Under the pieces are notes generated by a model that did no database searches, was not told the origin of the DNA, and saw only the letters and a list, made by a program, of their open reading frames with translations. The translations under genes and the position numbers were made by a program. Shown here in pieces: positions 1 through 6,848 of a stretch of DNA of 36,940 nt. The first letter of the stretch is position 1. Each line of letters opens with the position of its first letter. Source of the DNA: Candidatus Stahliibacteriota bacterium (GTDB lineage Bacteria > Hydrothermota > Tepidihabitantia > SM23-42); contig JAUWLY010000001.1 in NCBI GenBank assembly GCA_030613445.1, positions 1-36,940 on the forward strand, in the 5' to 3' direction.

Positions 1-11
1 ATTCGCCCGGA

Positions 12-467
12 TTATTCTCCCACCCATAGCTGTGTACCATCCCATGCCATGCCGTTAGGTCTGCCTGCATAGAACGGCGGATAATATGTATTTATTACAG
101 AACAATTGGATGTGTCGAACTGGCTAACAGATGAGGTCTGCCAATCAGATGCCCACAAGTACTGACCATCGAATGTCATATCTCTATTACCGATAGTGGT
201 ATTGAATGAGTTTATAACAGAACCAGTCGCAGTATCCATGCGTGCAAACCAATGAAAGAATGTTTCATTGTTCCACAGATACTGACCGTCAAATGCAAGA
301 CCCATAGAATAACCAGTTGCGCCAGCTGGAAAAGAATCGACAACAAGAAACACCTGGGCAAATGACGGTGGATCGATCCCCGGACCCATTAGGACACCAT
401 CTTTATAAGCTGAGCCTGCGATGCAGATACCTATACAAAGATATAATACCAACAGATATCTAGTCAT
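12..467 (-). CDS. secreted beta-propeller-like repeat protein, short or truncated
   Basis: This gene encodes a 152-residue exported protein. The start at 467 is chosen because a strong GGAGGAGG ribosome site lies just upstream and the hydrophobic signal sequence (MTRYLLVLYLCIGICIAGSA) begins there. The open frame continues 30 codons upstream, but that stretch contains the promoter. The mature part has repeated units such as FDGQYLWNNE, FDGQYLWASDW and WDGTQLWVGE, the style of glutamine-cyclotransferase or NHL-like propeller blades. Relatives in this style normally carry many more blades and a C-terminal sorting domain. Here a TAA at 12-14 ends the frame after about three blades, so the gene may be broken or the rest may lie beyond the window edge in another frame. 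No enzyme function can be assigned. Confidence 0.6.
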   Translation of the reverse strand: MTRYLLVLYLCIGICIAGSAYKDGVLMGPGIDPPSFAQVFLVVDSFPAGATGYSMGLAFDGQYLWNNETFFHWFARMDTATGSVINSFNTTIGNRDMTFDGQYLWASDWQTSSVSQFDTSNCSVINTYYPPFYAGRPNGMAWDGTQLWVGE

Positions 468-489
468 ACCTCCTCCTTTTTCTATTACT

Positions 490-517
490 ATTGTAACTAT
501 TACGTCACGTATGTCAA
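490..517 (-). promoter_or_regulatory. sigma-70-type promoter of the gene starting at 467
   Basis: The -35 TTGACA lies at 512-517 and the -10 TACAAT at 490-495, with a 16-bp spacer. The predicted start point near 483 leaves a short leader containing the GGAGG site. Confidence 0.6.
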
Positions 518-572
518 GACAGGGAAAACAGTAGGCACCAGGAAGTATAAAGGACAAGTCATTAAGAAGAAT

Positions 573-620
573 AGTATCAGAGTAACGGAGTATCGGAGCA
601 TGGGAGAAATGGAGGATACA
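573..620. repeat. 8-nt quasi-periodic tract, AGTATCGG family
   Basis: Six consecutive 8-nt units start at 573 and vary around AGTATCGG, for example AGTAACGG and AGCATGGG. The reading is in exact 8-nt register with no indel. Confidence 0.7.
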
Positions 621-818
621 TGTTGACGAGTGCGATAATTTATATCCATGTTTTTGTTATTTAACCGAGACCACCTGACTCTCCATTACTCAGAAAAGGT
701 CTGACCCCACTTCACCCTCAATCCCCGGTGACCATTTGCATTCACTATTCGAGATTTGACCCCATATCACCCACAAAGGCACCGATCCCACATGCCTTTC
801 ATAAATAATAATATGCAA

Positions 819-2300
819 TTACCTTACTTTGATTATCTTTGTTGGCTTAGAATTTTTGGTTATTAGAAAATAAATGCCAGGTAACAAATTCTTTGCAATC
901 GTAGTTTTGTCCGTAGTCTCAACCAAACGACCCGCAACATCATAAATTTTAAATGTAATTTGATGATTATTATTAGATATTAAATACTGCACATTCGTAG
1001 AAGCAGTGAAGGGGTTAGGATAGACTTCTAAAAACTGAGTTTTCTTCGGACAACCTACCTCTTGAGGTACACAATGAGGAAACTTGCTGCTTGCATATTT
1101 GAGCTTTGCTCGATTACTGGACCAATATCCATCACAGTAACAAATATGTATAAAACCATCTCCGTCTATTATAATAGATGCATCGAAACCCATTAACCAA
1201 GGTGCAGAATCTACGGTTTCAACAAACCATTCATTCCCATAGCATGTTGCGTATTTGAGCTGGCGACCATCTTTATACGCCAGGTGCGGAGTGCCATTGC
1301 CATCGAGAGCAAGTGAAAGAGAGCGGGCTCCAGTTGAGACATCTTGGACAAATTCTGACTGCCAGATAGACCCAAGTTTTTCAGCATAATACACATCACT
1401 AGTATTTTTTTGATAAGCGGCATTTGGGTTATTATCAACATCTAGTTTAAGCGTAACACGGTAGCCTGTGGTCAGATACTTCGCAATAGTATCTTTCTGC
1501 CATGTGATGCCGTCCCAATATGCATACATAGCAACAAAGACAGCACCATTATATCTACTACTGTTATAGCTAATGTGAGGATATTGATTTTCATCTAGAC
1601 AAAGAAATTCATTGAAAACAGCGATTTGGTCAGCGTTCTCCACGAGCTCAGTCTGCCACTCAGTTCCATCCCATCTTGTGTAAAGCAAATTGTCATAAGA
1701 ACCGTCTCCATAGGCGATACAAGGGTAATCATTATTGTCAAGAGCAATAGAATTGCCACAAGAATGCCAAGGACCGTCGACACTATCTAAGCGAGTGATT
1801 TCCCATTCAAGGCCATTCCATCTTGCATACTTGAGTTGCCAATCACCACTATATGAGATATGAGGATAATCTCGTGAATCTATCGCAATTGAGGTATAAC
1901 CAACCCACGTGTTGAAACTATCGATCTTCTCTATCTCCCATGACCAACCACTGAATTTTGCATACTTCACTTTATTATCAGTAAAGTGTACATAGCTGAT
2001 ATGAAGCTTCTGATTATTATCAAGAGCCATTGAACTCTGATCGCCAACAGCGCCATCTTCATCATCCACTGTTTCAATGAACCATACATTTAACAGTTCA
2101 TTCTCAAGTCTAGATGTCACATCCATAGAAGTTATCGTGGTATCTATGGCATCACTCAGTGATTCCATGACATGTGTTTTCACCTGTCCATGGATTAATG
2201 CAGGTAATCCCAGTAATGTCATCCTCGCAACAATGAAAATGCCACTAGTCAATGAGGTAATACCCCCTAAGTACGATTTACACGTATGCAATTTCCACAC
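819..2300 (-). CDS. secreted repeat protein with type IX sorting domain
   Basis: This gene encodes a 493-residue exported protein. After a hydrophobic N-terminus it carries about seven repeats of roughly 50 residues with the pattern YARWNG.EW....DS....SIALD...YPHISY, typical of BNR or PQQ-like propellers. The last 75 residues form a Por/type IX sorting domain: VYPNPFTASTNV, then IYDVAGRLVE, then LLPGIYFL, ending KIIKVR. The protein is probably exported and anchored or released at the cell surface; its ligand is unknown. The chosen start is GTG at 2300, just behind a consensus promoter, which leaves only about 6 nt of leader. A TTG at 2252, preceded by GGGGGT, and an ATG at 2222 are alternatives, so the N-terminus is uncertain. 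The gene is transcribed alone. Confidence 0.75.
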   Translation of the reverse strand: MWKLHTCKSYLGGITSLTSGIFIVARMTLLGLPALIHGQVKTHVMESLSDAIDTTITSMDVTSRLENELLNVWFIETVDDEDGAVGDQSSMALDNNQKLHISYVHFTDNKVKYAKFSGWSWEIEKIDSFNTWVGYTSIAIDSRDYPHISYSGDWQLKYARWNGLEWEITRLDSVDGPWHSCGNSIALDNNDYPCIAYGDGSYDNLLYTRWDGTEWQTELVENADQIAVFNEFLCLDENQYPHISYNSSRYNGAVFVAMYAYWDGITWQKDTIAKYLTTGYRVTLKLDVDNNPNAAYQKNTSDVYYAEKLGSIWQSEFVQDVSTGARSLSLALDGNGTPHLAYKDGRQLKYATCYGNEWFVETVDSAPWLMGFDASIIIDGDGFIHICYCDGYWSSNRAKLKYASSKFPHCVPQEVGCPKKTQFLEVYPNPFTASTNVQYLISNNNHQITFKIYDVAGRLVETTDKTTIAKNLLPGIYFLITKNSKPTKIIKVR

Positions 2301-2312
2301 CTCTACTATATA

Positions 2313-2340
2313 ATTATAACACTTGTTCTGGTGATGTCAA
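2313..2340 (-). promoter_or_regulatory. perfect consensus sigma-70 promoter
   Basis: TTGACA at 2335-2340 and TATAAT at 2313-2318 are separated by 16 bp. It drives the gene starting at 2300 with almost no leader. Confidence 0.75.
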
Positions 2341-2418
2341 GACATTACGACGAAGTCAATAGTTGTAGTACCTAGTTACTAGTTCATAGTGCACAAATGC
2401 ACCGACCCCATTCGTCAG

Positions 2419-2733
2419 TTATTCCAGTTCTCCAAGTAATTTCTTTGCCGCTTCAAATTGGTCCTCTCGGATCATTAATATCGCTGGGTCAACTAATGGT
2501 ATATGCATTGTTTGAAAACGCTCACCTCTAAAATAGTAATCAATCTTTGCATCATCAAGTAGTGATTTAATAACTGCAATTTCTACGGTATTAAAGAGTG
2601 CCTTAAGTTGTTTATATGGTGGTTTTGGCGGCAACTCTTTTTCCTCTGGTAGCTTATCGACTAGCGGTACATCACAATCAGCACATACCGTAAAACCAGA
2701 CCTGTATTCAGCTTTGCATTTAGGACAAAACAT
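2419..2733 (-). CDS. zinc-ribbon DUF2007-type small protein
   Basis: This gene encodes a 104-residue soluble protein. Residues 1-25 form a treble-clef or zinc-ribbon knuckle with cysteines at 3, 6, 17 and 20 (CPKC...CADC). Residues 40-104 match the DUF2007 (putative signal-transducing protein) pattern: a short alpha/beta unit reading LFNTVEIAVIKSLLDDAKIDYYF, then VDPAILMIREDQFEAAKKLL. The family is widespread and proposed to have an ACT/PII-like regulatory fold, but its ligand is unknown. The start at 2733 has GAGG four bases upstream. No operon partner is visible; the neighbours are secreted proteins transcribed separately. Confidence 0.75.
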   Translation of the reverse strand: MFCPKCKAEYRSGFTVCADCDVPLVDKLPEEKELPPKPPYKQLKALFNTVEIAVIKSLLDDAKIDYYFRGERFQTMHIPLVDPAILMIREDQFEAAKKLLGELE

Positions 2734-2741
2734 TGTTCCTC

Positions 2742-2788
2742 ATTCTTAGATTTCTCCCTTACTCCTATACTTTCATACTCCGTCACTC
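2742..2788. repeat. 8-nt quasi-periodic tract followed by the GGTTTGACCCCAT motif
   Basis: Read on the minus strand there are at least five consecutive 8-nt units of the AGTATCGG family, such as AGTGACGG and AGTATAGG. The tract runs directly into the intergenic motif AAAAGGTTTGACCCCAT at 2791-2807. Confidence 0.6.
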
Positions 2789-2820
2789 AAAAAAGGTTTG
2801 ACCCCATTTGTTCATTGATC

Positions 2821-3726
2821 CTAATGAACCAATATTATTTTCTCGATATATGAGTTTCCTGCAGTTTGGAGTTTCACGAAATATACGCCGGAAACCACTC
2901 TCTGTCCAGCTTGGTCTGTACCATCCCAGACAACCTGATCAAATGAATAATTGATTAAATCCTTAAATTGCCTTACTAACCTCCCGCTCGCATTGTAGAT
3001 CTTTAGCTCCATACCCTCTGCCCAACTTGTCCCGTAGGATAAGCATGTTATCCTATCGGGATGCCCTGTGCTAAATCTGATATTCGTACTCTTGCTGCAC
3101 GGATTCGGATATACGGACAGAAAAGGTGTACCTGTTGCTTTCTCTTCGTGCTCTTTTAAACCCACAATTACATAATCAATAATCAGCGCAGCGTCGAGCA
3201 TTTCATCAGCCCAAAAAGCATAAAAGAAATGCATACACGGTTCAGCAGTACCCCGTGAACCTTTGTACCCAAGTCCGAACCAGGAACTGCTTTGCCAGGC
3301 GTTGATAAAATCATCTCTTGCCTGGGTACCAGTCAAATCAAAATATGTATAGTCTTCTGCACTGGCATTTACTGCCTGGTTTGTCAAATATATAGGTTCT
3401 GTACCACCGCATTCATCCCAGCTTGGGGTATTCGAAACAACGCGATTTATGTCAATCTGAAGTCCAGCACCACCGGTATTGTTACGCAGCCTCAAAACCA
3501 GTGAACTTATTTCAGTCCCCGCACCTGGATAACCATTTATGGTAAATTGATTATAGCCACGATATTCCAAGGTACTGAACCCAGCCGCGGCCATGCCCTG
3601 CGAATGATTTGGACCAATCGGACCAAATAGCCAGTAATAATAACCCCAGTCCCAATCACTATAGAAAATCCGGGTCGGCGCATAGAGTAATAGCAAAGGT
3701 ATAAATATTACGATATATTTCTTCAT
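2821..3726 (-). CDS. secreted protein with type IX sorting domain containing an embedded palindrome
   Basis: This gene encodes a 301-residue exported protein. The signal peptide is MKKYIVIFIPLLLLYAPTR, and GGCGGG sits 4-5 bases before the ATG at 3726. The central part (about 25-195) is not recognised; it is rich in aromatic residues and Gly and ends in WADEMLDAALIIDYVIVG, suggesting a beta-sandwich. The C-terminus is a Por sorting domain: VYPNPCSKSTNIRFS, then LKIYNASGRLVRQF, then WDGTDQAGQRVVSGVYFVKL. Between NIRFS and LKIYN about 12 extra residues (region HPDRITCLSYGTS) are encoded by a palindromic DNA element at 3030-3061, so the domain seems to have absorbed an intergenic repeat in frame. 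The gene is monocistronic with its own promoter. Confidence 0.7.
   Translation of the reverse strand: MKKYIVIFIPLLLLYAPTRIFYSDWDWGYYYWLFGPIGPNHSQGMAAAGFSTLEYRGYNQFTINGYPGAGTEISSLVLRLRNNTGGAGLQIDINRVVSNTPSWDECGGTEPIYLTNQAVNASAEDYTYFDLTGTQARDDFINAWQSSSWFGLGYKGSRGTAEPCMHFFYAFWADEMLDAALIIDYVIVGLKEHEEKATGTPFLSVYPNPCSKSTNIRFSTGHPDRITCLSYGTSWAEGMELKIYNASGRLVRQFKDLINYSFDQVVWDGTDQAGQRVVSGVYFVKLQTAGNSYIEKIILVH
3030..3061. repeat. palindromic element inside a coding region
   Basis: The arms TCCCGTAGGATAA (3030-3042) and TTATCCTATCGGGA (3048-3061) form a 13-bp stem with one bulged base and a 5-nt loop. The outer CCCG(A)TA/TA(T)CGGG stem matches the intergenic palindromes at 15482-15507, 24657-24682 and 27024-27051. 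Confidence 0.65.
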
Positions 3727-3745
3727 ATTACCCGCCTTTAATAAA

Positions 3746-3773
3746 ATTATAACGAAATCGTGCGAGCCGTCAA
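3746..3773 (-). promoter_or_regulatory. sigma-70-type promoter of the gene starting at 3726
   Basis: TTGACG at 3768-3773 and TATAAT at 3746-3751 are 16 bp apart. Confidence 0.7.
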
Positions 3774-3916
3774 GACTTAAGTGTAATTCTGTTCAGTGTT
3801 TCGATAATTCGGGAAGTGTTTTCTCACAACTGAATTCAATTATCTTTTGATAAGTGCGAAAATTTATATCTATATTTTTGTCATTTGATTAGGACTATCT
3901 GACACAATCTTAGTTG

Positions 3917-3982
3917 CTTCCCTTTCTCCGTGTCTCCGTTTCTCCAAGTCTGCGTTTCTCAAAAAAGGTTTGACCCCATATC
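3917..3982. repeat. 8-nt quasi-periodic tract plus GGTTTGACCCCAT motif
   Basis: On the minus strand, consecutive 8-nt units such as AGAAACGG and AGACACGG repeat without indels. The tract abuts AAGGTTTGACCCCATATC (about 3965-3982). The preceding segment (3846-3904) is a diverged copy of about 624-690, where the same motif also follows. Confidence 0.6.
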
Positions 3983-4003
3983 TTCCGCTTCATAATCGCC
4001 AAC

Positions 4004-4192
4004 TCATTGCGCAACATAGTGTAAAGACCTTCCTTTCCCAGAACTTCTAAGAACCCCTAATTTTACAAGTTTCTTGATTTCTTTCAGAGCACCTTCATCC
4101 GAAAGTTTAAACAGCTTCCTGGTAGGTAGGTTTTTCATATACCACACTTCATCTTGTCTTTTATCGAACCACTTCGTAAACAATCCATGCAA
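4004..4192 (-). pseudogene. C-terminal remnant of a winged-helix gene
   Basis: The readable part is the last ~40 residues, containing LSDEGALKEIKKLVKLGVLR and SGKGRSLHYV. This is the typical last winged-helix of AlbA_2/Schlafen-type or Fic-type proteins (a helix-turn-helix followed by a GKGR wing). No N-terminal domains remain upstream: the frame runs straight into the 137-bp duplicated element that holds the micro-ORF, and the homology to the second copy of that element stops exactly where this remnant begins (about 4124-4130). I infer a broken 3' end of a larger gene joined to the repeat. It is probably not functional. Confidence 0.45.
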
Positions 4193-4260
4193 TTATTACA
4201 AAGATAATAATAATTATACCGTAGCTCATTATTTCTCTGCGCCTCATTTTCCTTTTCACT
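4124..4260. repeat. 137-bp direct repeat, copy 1
   Basis: This segment matches 5575-5711 at a constant offset of 1451 with about 8 differences by eye and no indels. It carries the membrane micro-ORF. The copies flank the HEPN/PD-(D/E)XK gene pair. Confidence 0.85.
4161..4247 (-). CDS. 28-residue membrane micro-ORF, copy 1
   Basis: A short frame starts at ATG 4245-4247 (AAGGA four bases upstream) and ends in TAA at 4161-4163. The peptide has a charged head (MRRREIMSYG), a single Ile-rich transmembrane stretch (IIIIIFVIIAWIV) and a tail YEVVR. An internal Met at residue 7 is a second possible start. The same frame is preserved in the second copy of the repeat, with only Arg2 to Lys and Tyr9 to Trp changes. 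Single-span peptides of this size in defence or toxin loci are often type I toxins or membrane modulators, but there is no family match. Whether it is translated is unknown. Confidence 0.45.
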   Translation of the reverse strand: MRRREIMSYGIIIIIFVIIAWIVYEVVR

Positions 4261-4389
4261 TGTACATTATCCAAAATTTTGTCATAAAATCAACCCCCGT
4301 CCCCTAGTTTCATTTCTGCGCCTCGTTCGTCAGTGCAAAACTTATCTTGTAGAATGTCAAGACCTGCCACCTTTATTCATGTACCATTT

Positions 4390-4923
4390 CTATAAATATG
4401 ATCGTGCGATAAATTTTGCCATATGTGAAAGTACACGACAGCAAAATGGTTTCCTCATGCATATTTGCATCTTTCTATTAATATGAATAGATGAGACATT
4501 TTGAAAATAATTGCGCAACATATTAGATATATTTAAATCTTTTAAGTTACCATTATTGTGAATAATAATATTTCTGATTTGAGCATAGATGCAGATCTCG
4601 TCCCACGATTGATGAGATCTGACTGGATTTAAATTAGCTACTAGAGCAATATATTTATTGAACCTATCAAGGAATGATTTTCCACGTATATCCTGCAATT
4701 TCAATTCTAAATTTTTTTCTTGCGCGATGCGTTCACAAATATATCTTAAATGAGATTCAAATAAAGCATAATATCGCAAGAAAAAGGAATAGCGAAACGT
4801 CCTAATAGCTTCATTAATCCAAAATTCTCGTCTATATAATTCCATTTTCTGCTTTTTGATAAGACGAAGATGATGCTCTATTGTCGTTTCAAAAAGGTCT
4901 ACGTATATTCGTGCATAATACAC
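4390..4923 (-). CDS. HEPN-superfamily protein (putative RNase)
   Basis: This gene encodes about 177 residues, all helical. The key signature is RNIIIHNNG near residue 117: Arg117, four residues, His122, the R-x4-H motif of HEPN ribonucleases. It is preceded by the usual long helices (LRYYALFESHLRYICERIAQ; FLDRFNKYIALV). HEPN proteins act as metal-independent RNases in toxin-antitoxin, abortive-infection and CRISPR systems. The gene follows the PD-(D/E)XK gene at 5394-4972 and seems co-transcribed. The start is odd: an AGGAGG site ends at 4967, but the ATG directly behind it (4964-4966) is out of frame. The HEPN frame reads on upstream convincingly (KIEDLILSAS) to a TGA at 4963-4965 with only ATA codons at the right spacing. 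GTG at 4923 is the first standard start but lacks a ribosome site. A one-base indel or a rare start codon is possible. Confidence 0.6.
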   Translation of the reverse strand: MYYARIYVDLFETTIEHHLRLIKKQKMELYRREFWINEAIRTFRYSFFLRYYALFESHLRYICERIAQEKNLELKLQDIRGKSFLDRFNKYIALVANLNPVRSHQSWDEICIYAQIRNIIIHNNGNLKDLNISNMLRNYFQNVSSIHINRKMQICMRKPFCCRVLSHMAKFIARSYL

Positions 4924-4971
4924 ACTGGCGGATAAAATTAAATCCTCTATCTTCGTTATTATTCATCCTCC

Positions 4972-5394
4972 TTACTCTTTCAACATTCTACTATACGGCT
5001 TTTCAATAACTTCACCGTTTTTCTTTACTAAAAATACTCTTAATTTCAATAGTCGCCAAGCGTATTTCATTTTTTTTACTTTATTCTTATAAACACGCAG
5101 CCATTCATGTGGAATGCCAATTGCATATATTCGTCCCTTCTTAGGATGATTACCCTGAATATCCATCCTTGATATTATCTGTCCTAAAACATTATAAAAA
5201 GCGCTGTGTAGTTCTTGATGCTTGTGTTTACCGCTACCGCCTTTCACTTCAATAAATAACAACCTTCGCCACTTTGGATGCCAGGCATGAATATCCACCC
5301 CGTGTTCGCCAATACGCTTTGGTGCTTTCTTGATTTTCCAGCCTTTATCAATAAGGTATTTTCGAATATGTCGTTCAACTATTTTTTCTTTCAT
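4972..5394 (-). CDS. PD-(D/E)XK nuclease-like protein
   Basis: This gene encodes a 140-residue soluble basic protein with a restriction-endonuclease-like core. The N-terminal helix (IVERHIRKYLIDKGWKI) precedes GEHGVDIHAW, with Asp34 as the first catalytic acid. RRLLFIEVKGG follows with the E-x-K pair Glu49-Lys51, then a QELHSAFYNVLGQIISRM helix that often carries the Gln/Arg of Mrr- or VRR-like nucleases. This is the canonical D...ExK layout of metal-dependent DNA nucleases. The start at 5394 has AAGGAGA upstream. The stop codon directly precedes the AGGAGG of the HEPN gene, so the two likely form an operon and might act together as a DNA/RNA-targeting defence or toxin pair. The specific subfamily is not recognised. 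Confidence 0.65.
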   Translation of the reverse strand: MKEKIVERHIRKYLIDKGWKIKKAPKRIGEHGVDIHAWHPKWRRLLFIEVKGGSGKHKHQELHSAFYNVLGQIISRMDIQGNHPKKGRIYAIGIPHEWLRVYKNKVKKMKYAWRLLKLRVFLVKKNGEVIEKPYSRMLKE

Positions 5395-5537
5395 CTTTCT
5401 CCTTACTCCCTAGTGTCTAGTGCCTACTGTCCAGTATTCCTCCTCTTACTACCCAAACAGCCATTCCTCACCTCCCTTGAGATTTCTCTTCGAATAAATA
5501 CTGCAATCACTCACATAATCAAAATGTCCAATGTCCA

Positions 5538-5574
5538 GCTGAAAGTGCTGAAGAATTGAAGTGATCTAACCCCC
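5538..5574. repeat. 37-bp exact direct repeat, copy 1
   Basis: This segment is identical to 7621-7657. It ends in GATCTAACCCCC and belongs to the 8-nt-periodic family, with units such as AAGAATTG and AAGTGATC. Confidence 0.8.
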
Positions 5575-5711
5575 AGGTAGGTTTTTCATATATCACACTT
5601 CTTCTTGTCTTTTATCGAACCACTTCGTAAACAATCCATGCAATTATTACAAAGATAATAATAATTATACCCCAACTCATTATTTCTCTGCGCTTCATTT
5701 TTCTTCTCACT
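5575..5711. repeat. 137-bp direct repeat, copy 2
   Basis: This is the second copy of 4124-4260, in the same orientation, again containing the intact micro-ORF. Outside this block the flanks differ. Confidence 0.85.
5612..5698 (-). CDS. 28-residue membrane micro-ORF, copy 2
   Basis: The frame runs from ATG 5696-5698 to TAA 5612-5614. It encodes the same single-span peptide as 4161-4247 with head MKRREIMSWG. The transmembrane and tail codons are identical at the nucleotide level, while the differences cluster in codons 2, 8 and 9. Intactness in both copies is the main reason to list it. The ribosome site (GAAGAAAA) is weak. Confidence 0.45.
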   Translation of the reverse strand: MKRREIMSWGIIIIIFVIIAWIVYEVVR

Positions 5712-5740
5712 ACGCATTACTCCTTACTCACTACTGTCCT

Positions 5741-6049
5741 TTAAGGTTTGACCCCACATCTTGTACCATCTTCAAGTCTTCTTAAATGTGAGAACTCAGT
5801 AATTTTAACTACTTCAGACATTATCTTCAATAAATCATTTTGGTGCGTTTCTTGATGTCTGGCGAGAAAATCGATTAGGGCTGAAACAATATTTCTCTTA
5901 TACTCATTCCAATTGAGTTTTGATAAGATACTCGGATCGCTAATTGTATGCATTATGAAACTGCGAAGTTCTGCTTTATACCAATAAATACTGGTTAACG
6001 CATTTTTTAAGGCATTAATAGCAGCTGATGATATAGCTTTCTTTCTCAT
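5741..6049 (-). pseudogene. N-terminal fragment of a helical TIR-partner protein
   Basis: The fragment has 102 residues, starting 9 nt after the TIR gene and probably co-transcribed with it. Residues 1-95 are helical: AINALKNALTSIYWYKAELR, then SDPSILSKLNWNEYKRNI, then SALIDFLARHQ...LLKIMSEVVKITEFSHLRRLEDG. I recognise this as the N-terminus of a larger family often found as a first, adaptor-like domain of defence proteins, but cannot name it securely. After RRLEDG the natural continuation is missing. The last residues (CGVKP) and the stop codon at 5741-5743 are encoded by the intergenic motif AAGGTTTGACCCCACAT. The gene therefore appears cut by an intergenic repeat. Loss of the effector part would leave only an adaptor fragment. 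Confidence 0.55.
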
Positions 6050-6058
6050 TCTTTTCCT

Positions 6059-6784
6059 CTAATAACTCTTTATAATCTCATTATGTAATATATCTGCAAT
6101 TTCTTTCAAAGATTTTTCATTAGTTATTAACGCAATTTTATCAGCTAATGGTGGACTATATCGGAGTACATCTTTCTTGTTTATACCATGCCAAATAGGT
6201 AAAATCACTTTCTGCCCTTCTATTTCTCGGGCAACCAAACCATTCAATTCATATTCTGGCCAATCTTTATCAAAAAAAGCCGTTGAGAGTACAACTATAC
6301 CGAATCTTGAATTTACTAATCCTTTATCTATTGATTGTCTTAAACTATCTCCAACTCTTAATTCAAATTCATCATACCATATTTTTAATCCCAGTTCGGT
6401 TAATTGTCTAGCCAATGGTCTCACAAATGAGTTCTTATCTTCACTAGCATGACTTATAAATGCATCATAGCCAATATTATTTGGTTCATTTTTCGTTTTA
6501 TTAAATTCACTATCGTACAAACGTAACATTAACCCAGAATGAAAACTAAATGCTTCATCAGCGGAATTGAATTTTGATTTTGTATATAGGTTCATCGGTG
6601 TGGTGCCTCCTATAACCCACCATTCCTTATCATTTTTGTCTGTTGTGACAACTGATAATACTATATCTTCTTTTCCAAACAGGTAAAAAGTTTCATAGTA
6701 CTTAATATCAATTACTTTCGTTTTGCCTTCCAACTCAACATATTCCTTTGCTCGTTTAATGATTTCCTTTACATCTAATCCCAT
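6059..6784 (-). CDS. TIR-domain protein (putative NADase)
   Basis: This gene encodes a 241-residue protein. Residues 1-100 form an unassigned alpha/beta domain that may be a sensor. Residues 104-238 form a bacterial TIR domain: box 1 YDAFISHASED (106-116), the loop KIWYDEFELRVGDSLRQSID (134-153), and GIVVLSTAFFDKDWPEYEL, in which Glu179 of the WxxxEL motif is the expected catalytic glutamate of TIR NADases. With that residue and the SHASED loop intact, the enzyme is likely active. In defence systems TIR enzymes deplete NAD+ or make cyclic ADP-ribose signals after infection is sensed. The start at 6784 has AAAGGAGG upstream. The following gene (6049-5741) is 9 nt away but truncated. Confidence 0.8.
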   Translation of the reverse strand: MGLDVKEIIKRAKEYVELEGKTKVIDIKYYETFYLFGKEDIVLSVVTTDKNDKEWWVIGGTTPMNLYTKSKFNSADEAFSFHSGLMLRLYDSEFNKTKNEPNNIGYDAFISHASEDKNSFVRPLARQLTELGLKIWYDEFELRVGDSLRQSIDKGLVNSRFGIVVLSTAFFDKDWPEYELNGLVAREIEGQKVILPIWHGINKKDVLRYSPPLADKIALITNEKSLKEIADILHNEIIKSY

Positions 6785-6848
6785 TAATCCCTCCTTTGAT
6801 CACAGTCCATTGTCGAGATTTGACCCCACATCTCCTGCCTCATTTTTA

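Larger units (their letters stand above)
468..818. other. intergenic region built from repeats
   Basis: There is no convincing gene in this stretch. It holds the promoter at 490-517, an 8-nt-periodic tract at 573-620, a copy of a diverged element at about 624-690 that resembles 3846-3904, and two copies of the intergenic motif ending in TGACCCCA (696-710 and 753-766). Confidence 0.6.

Noticed and set aside
4964..4966. ATG after AGGAGG as the start of a separate 25-codon gene
   Set aside because: The short frame overlaps the HEPN reading frame and encodes no recognisable peptide; it is better seen as evidence of a disturbed HEPN start.
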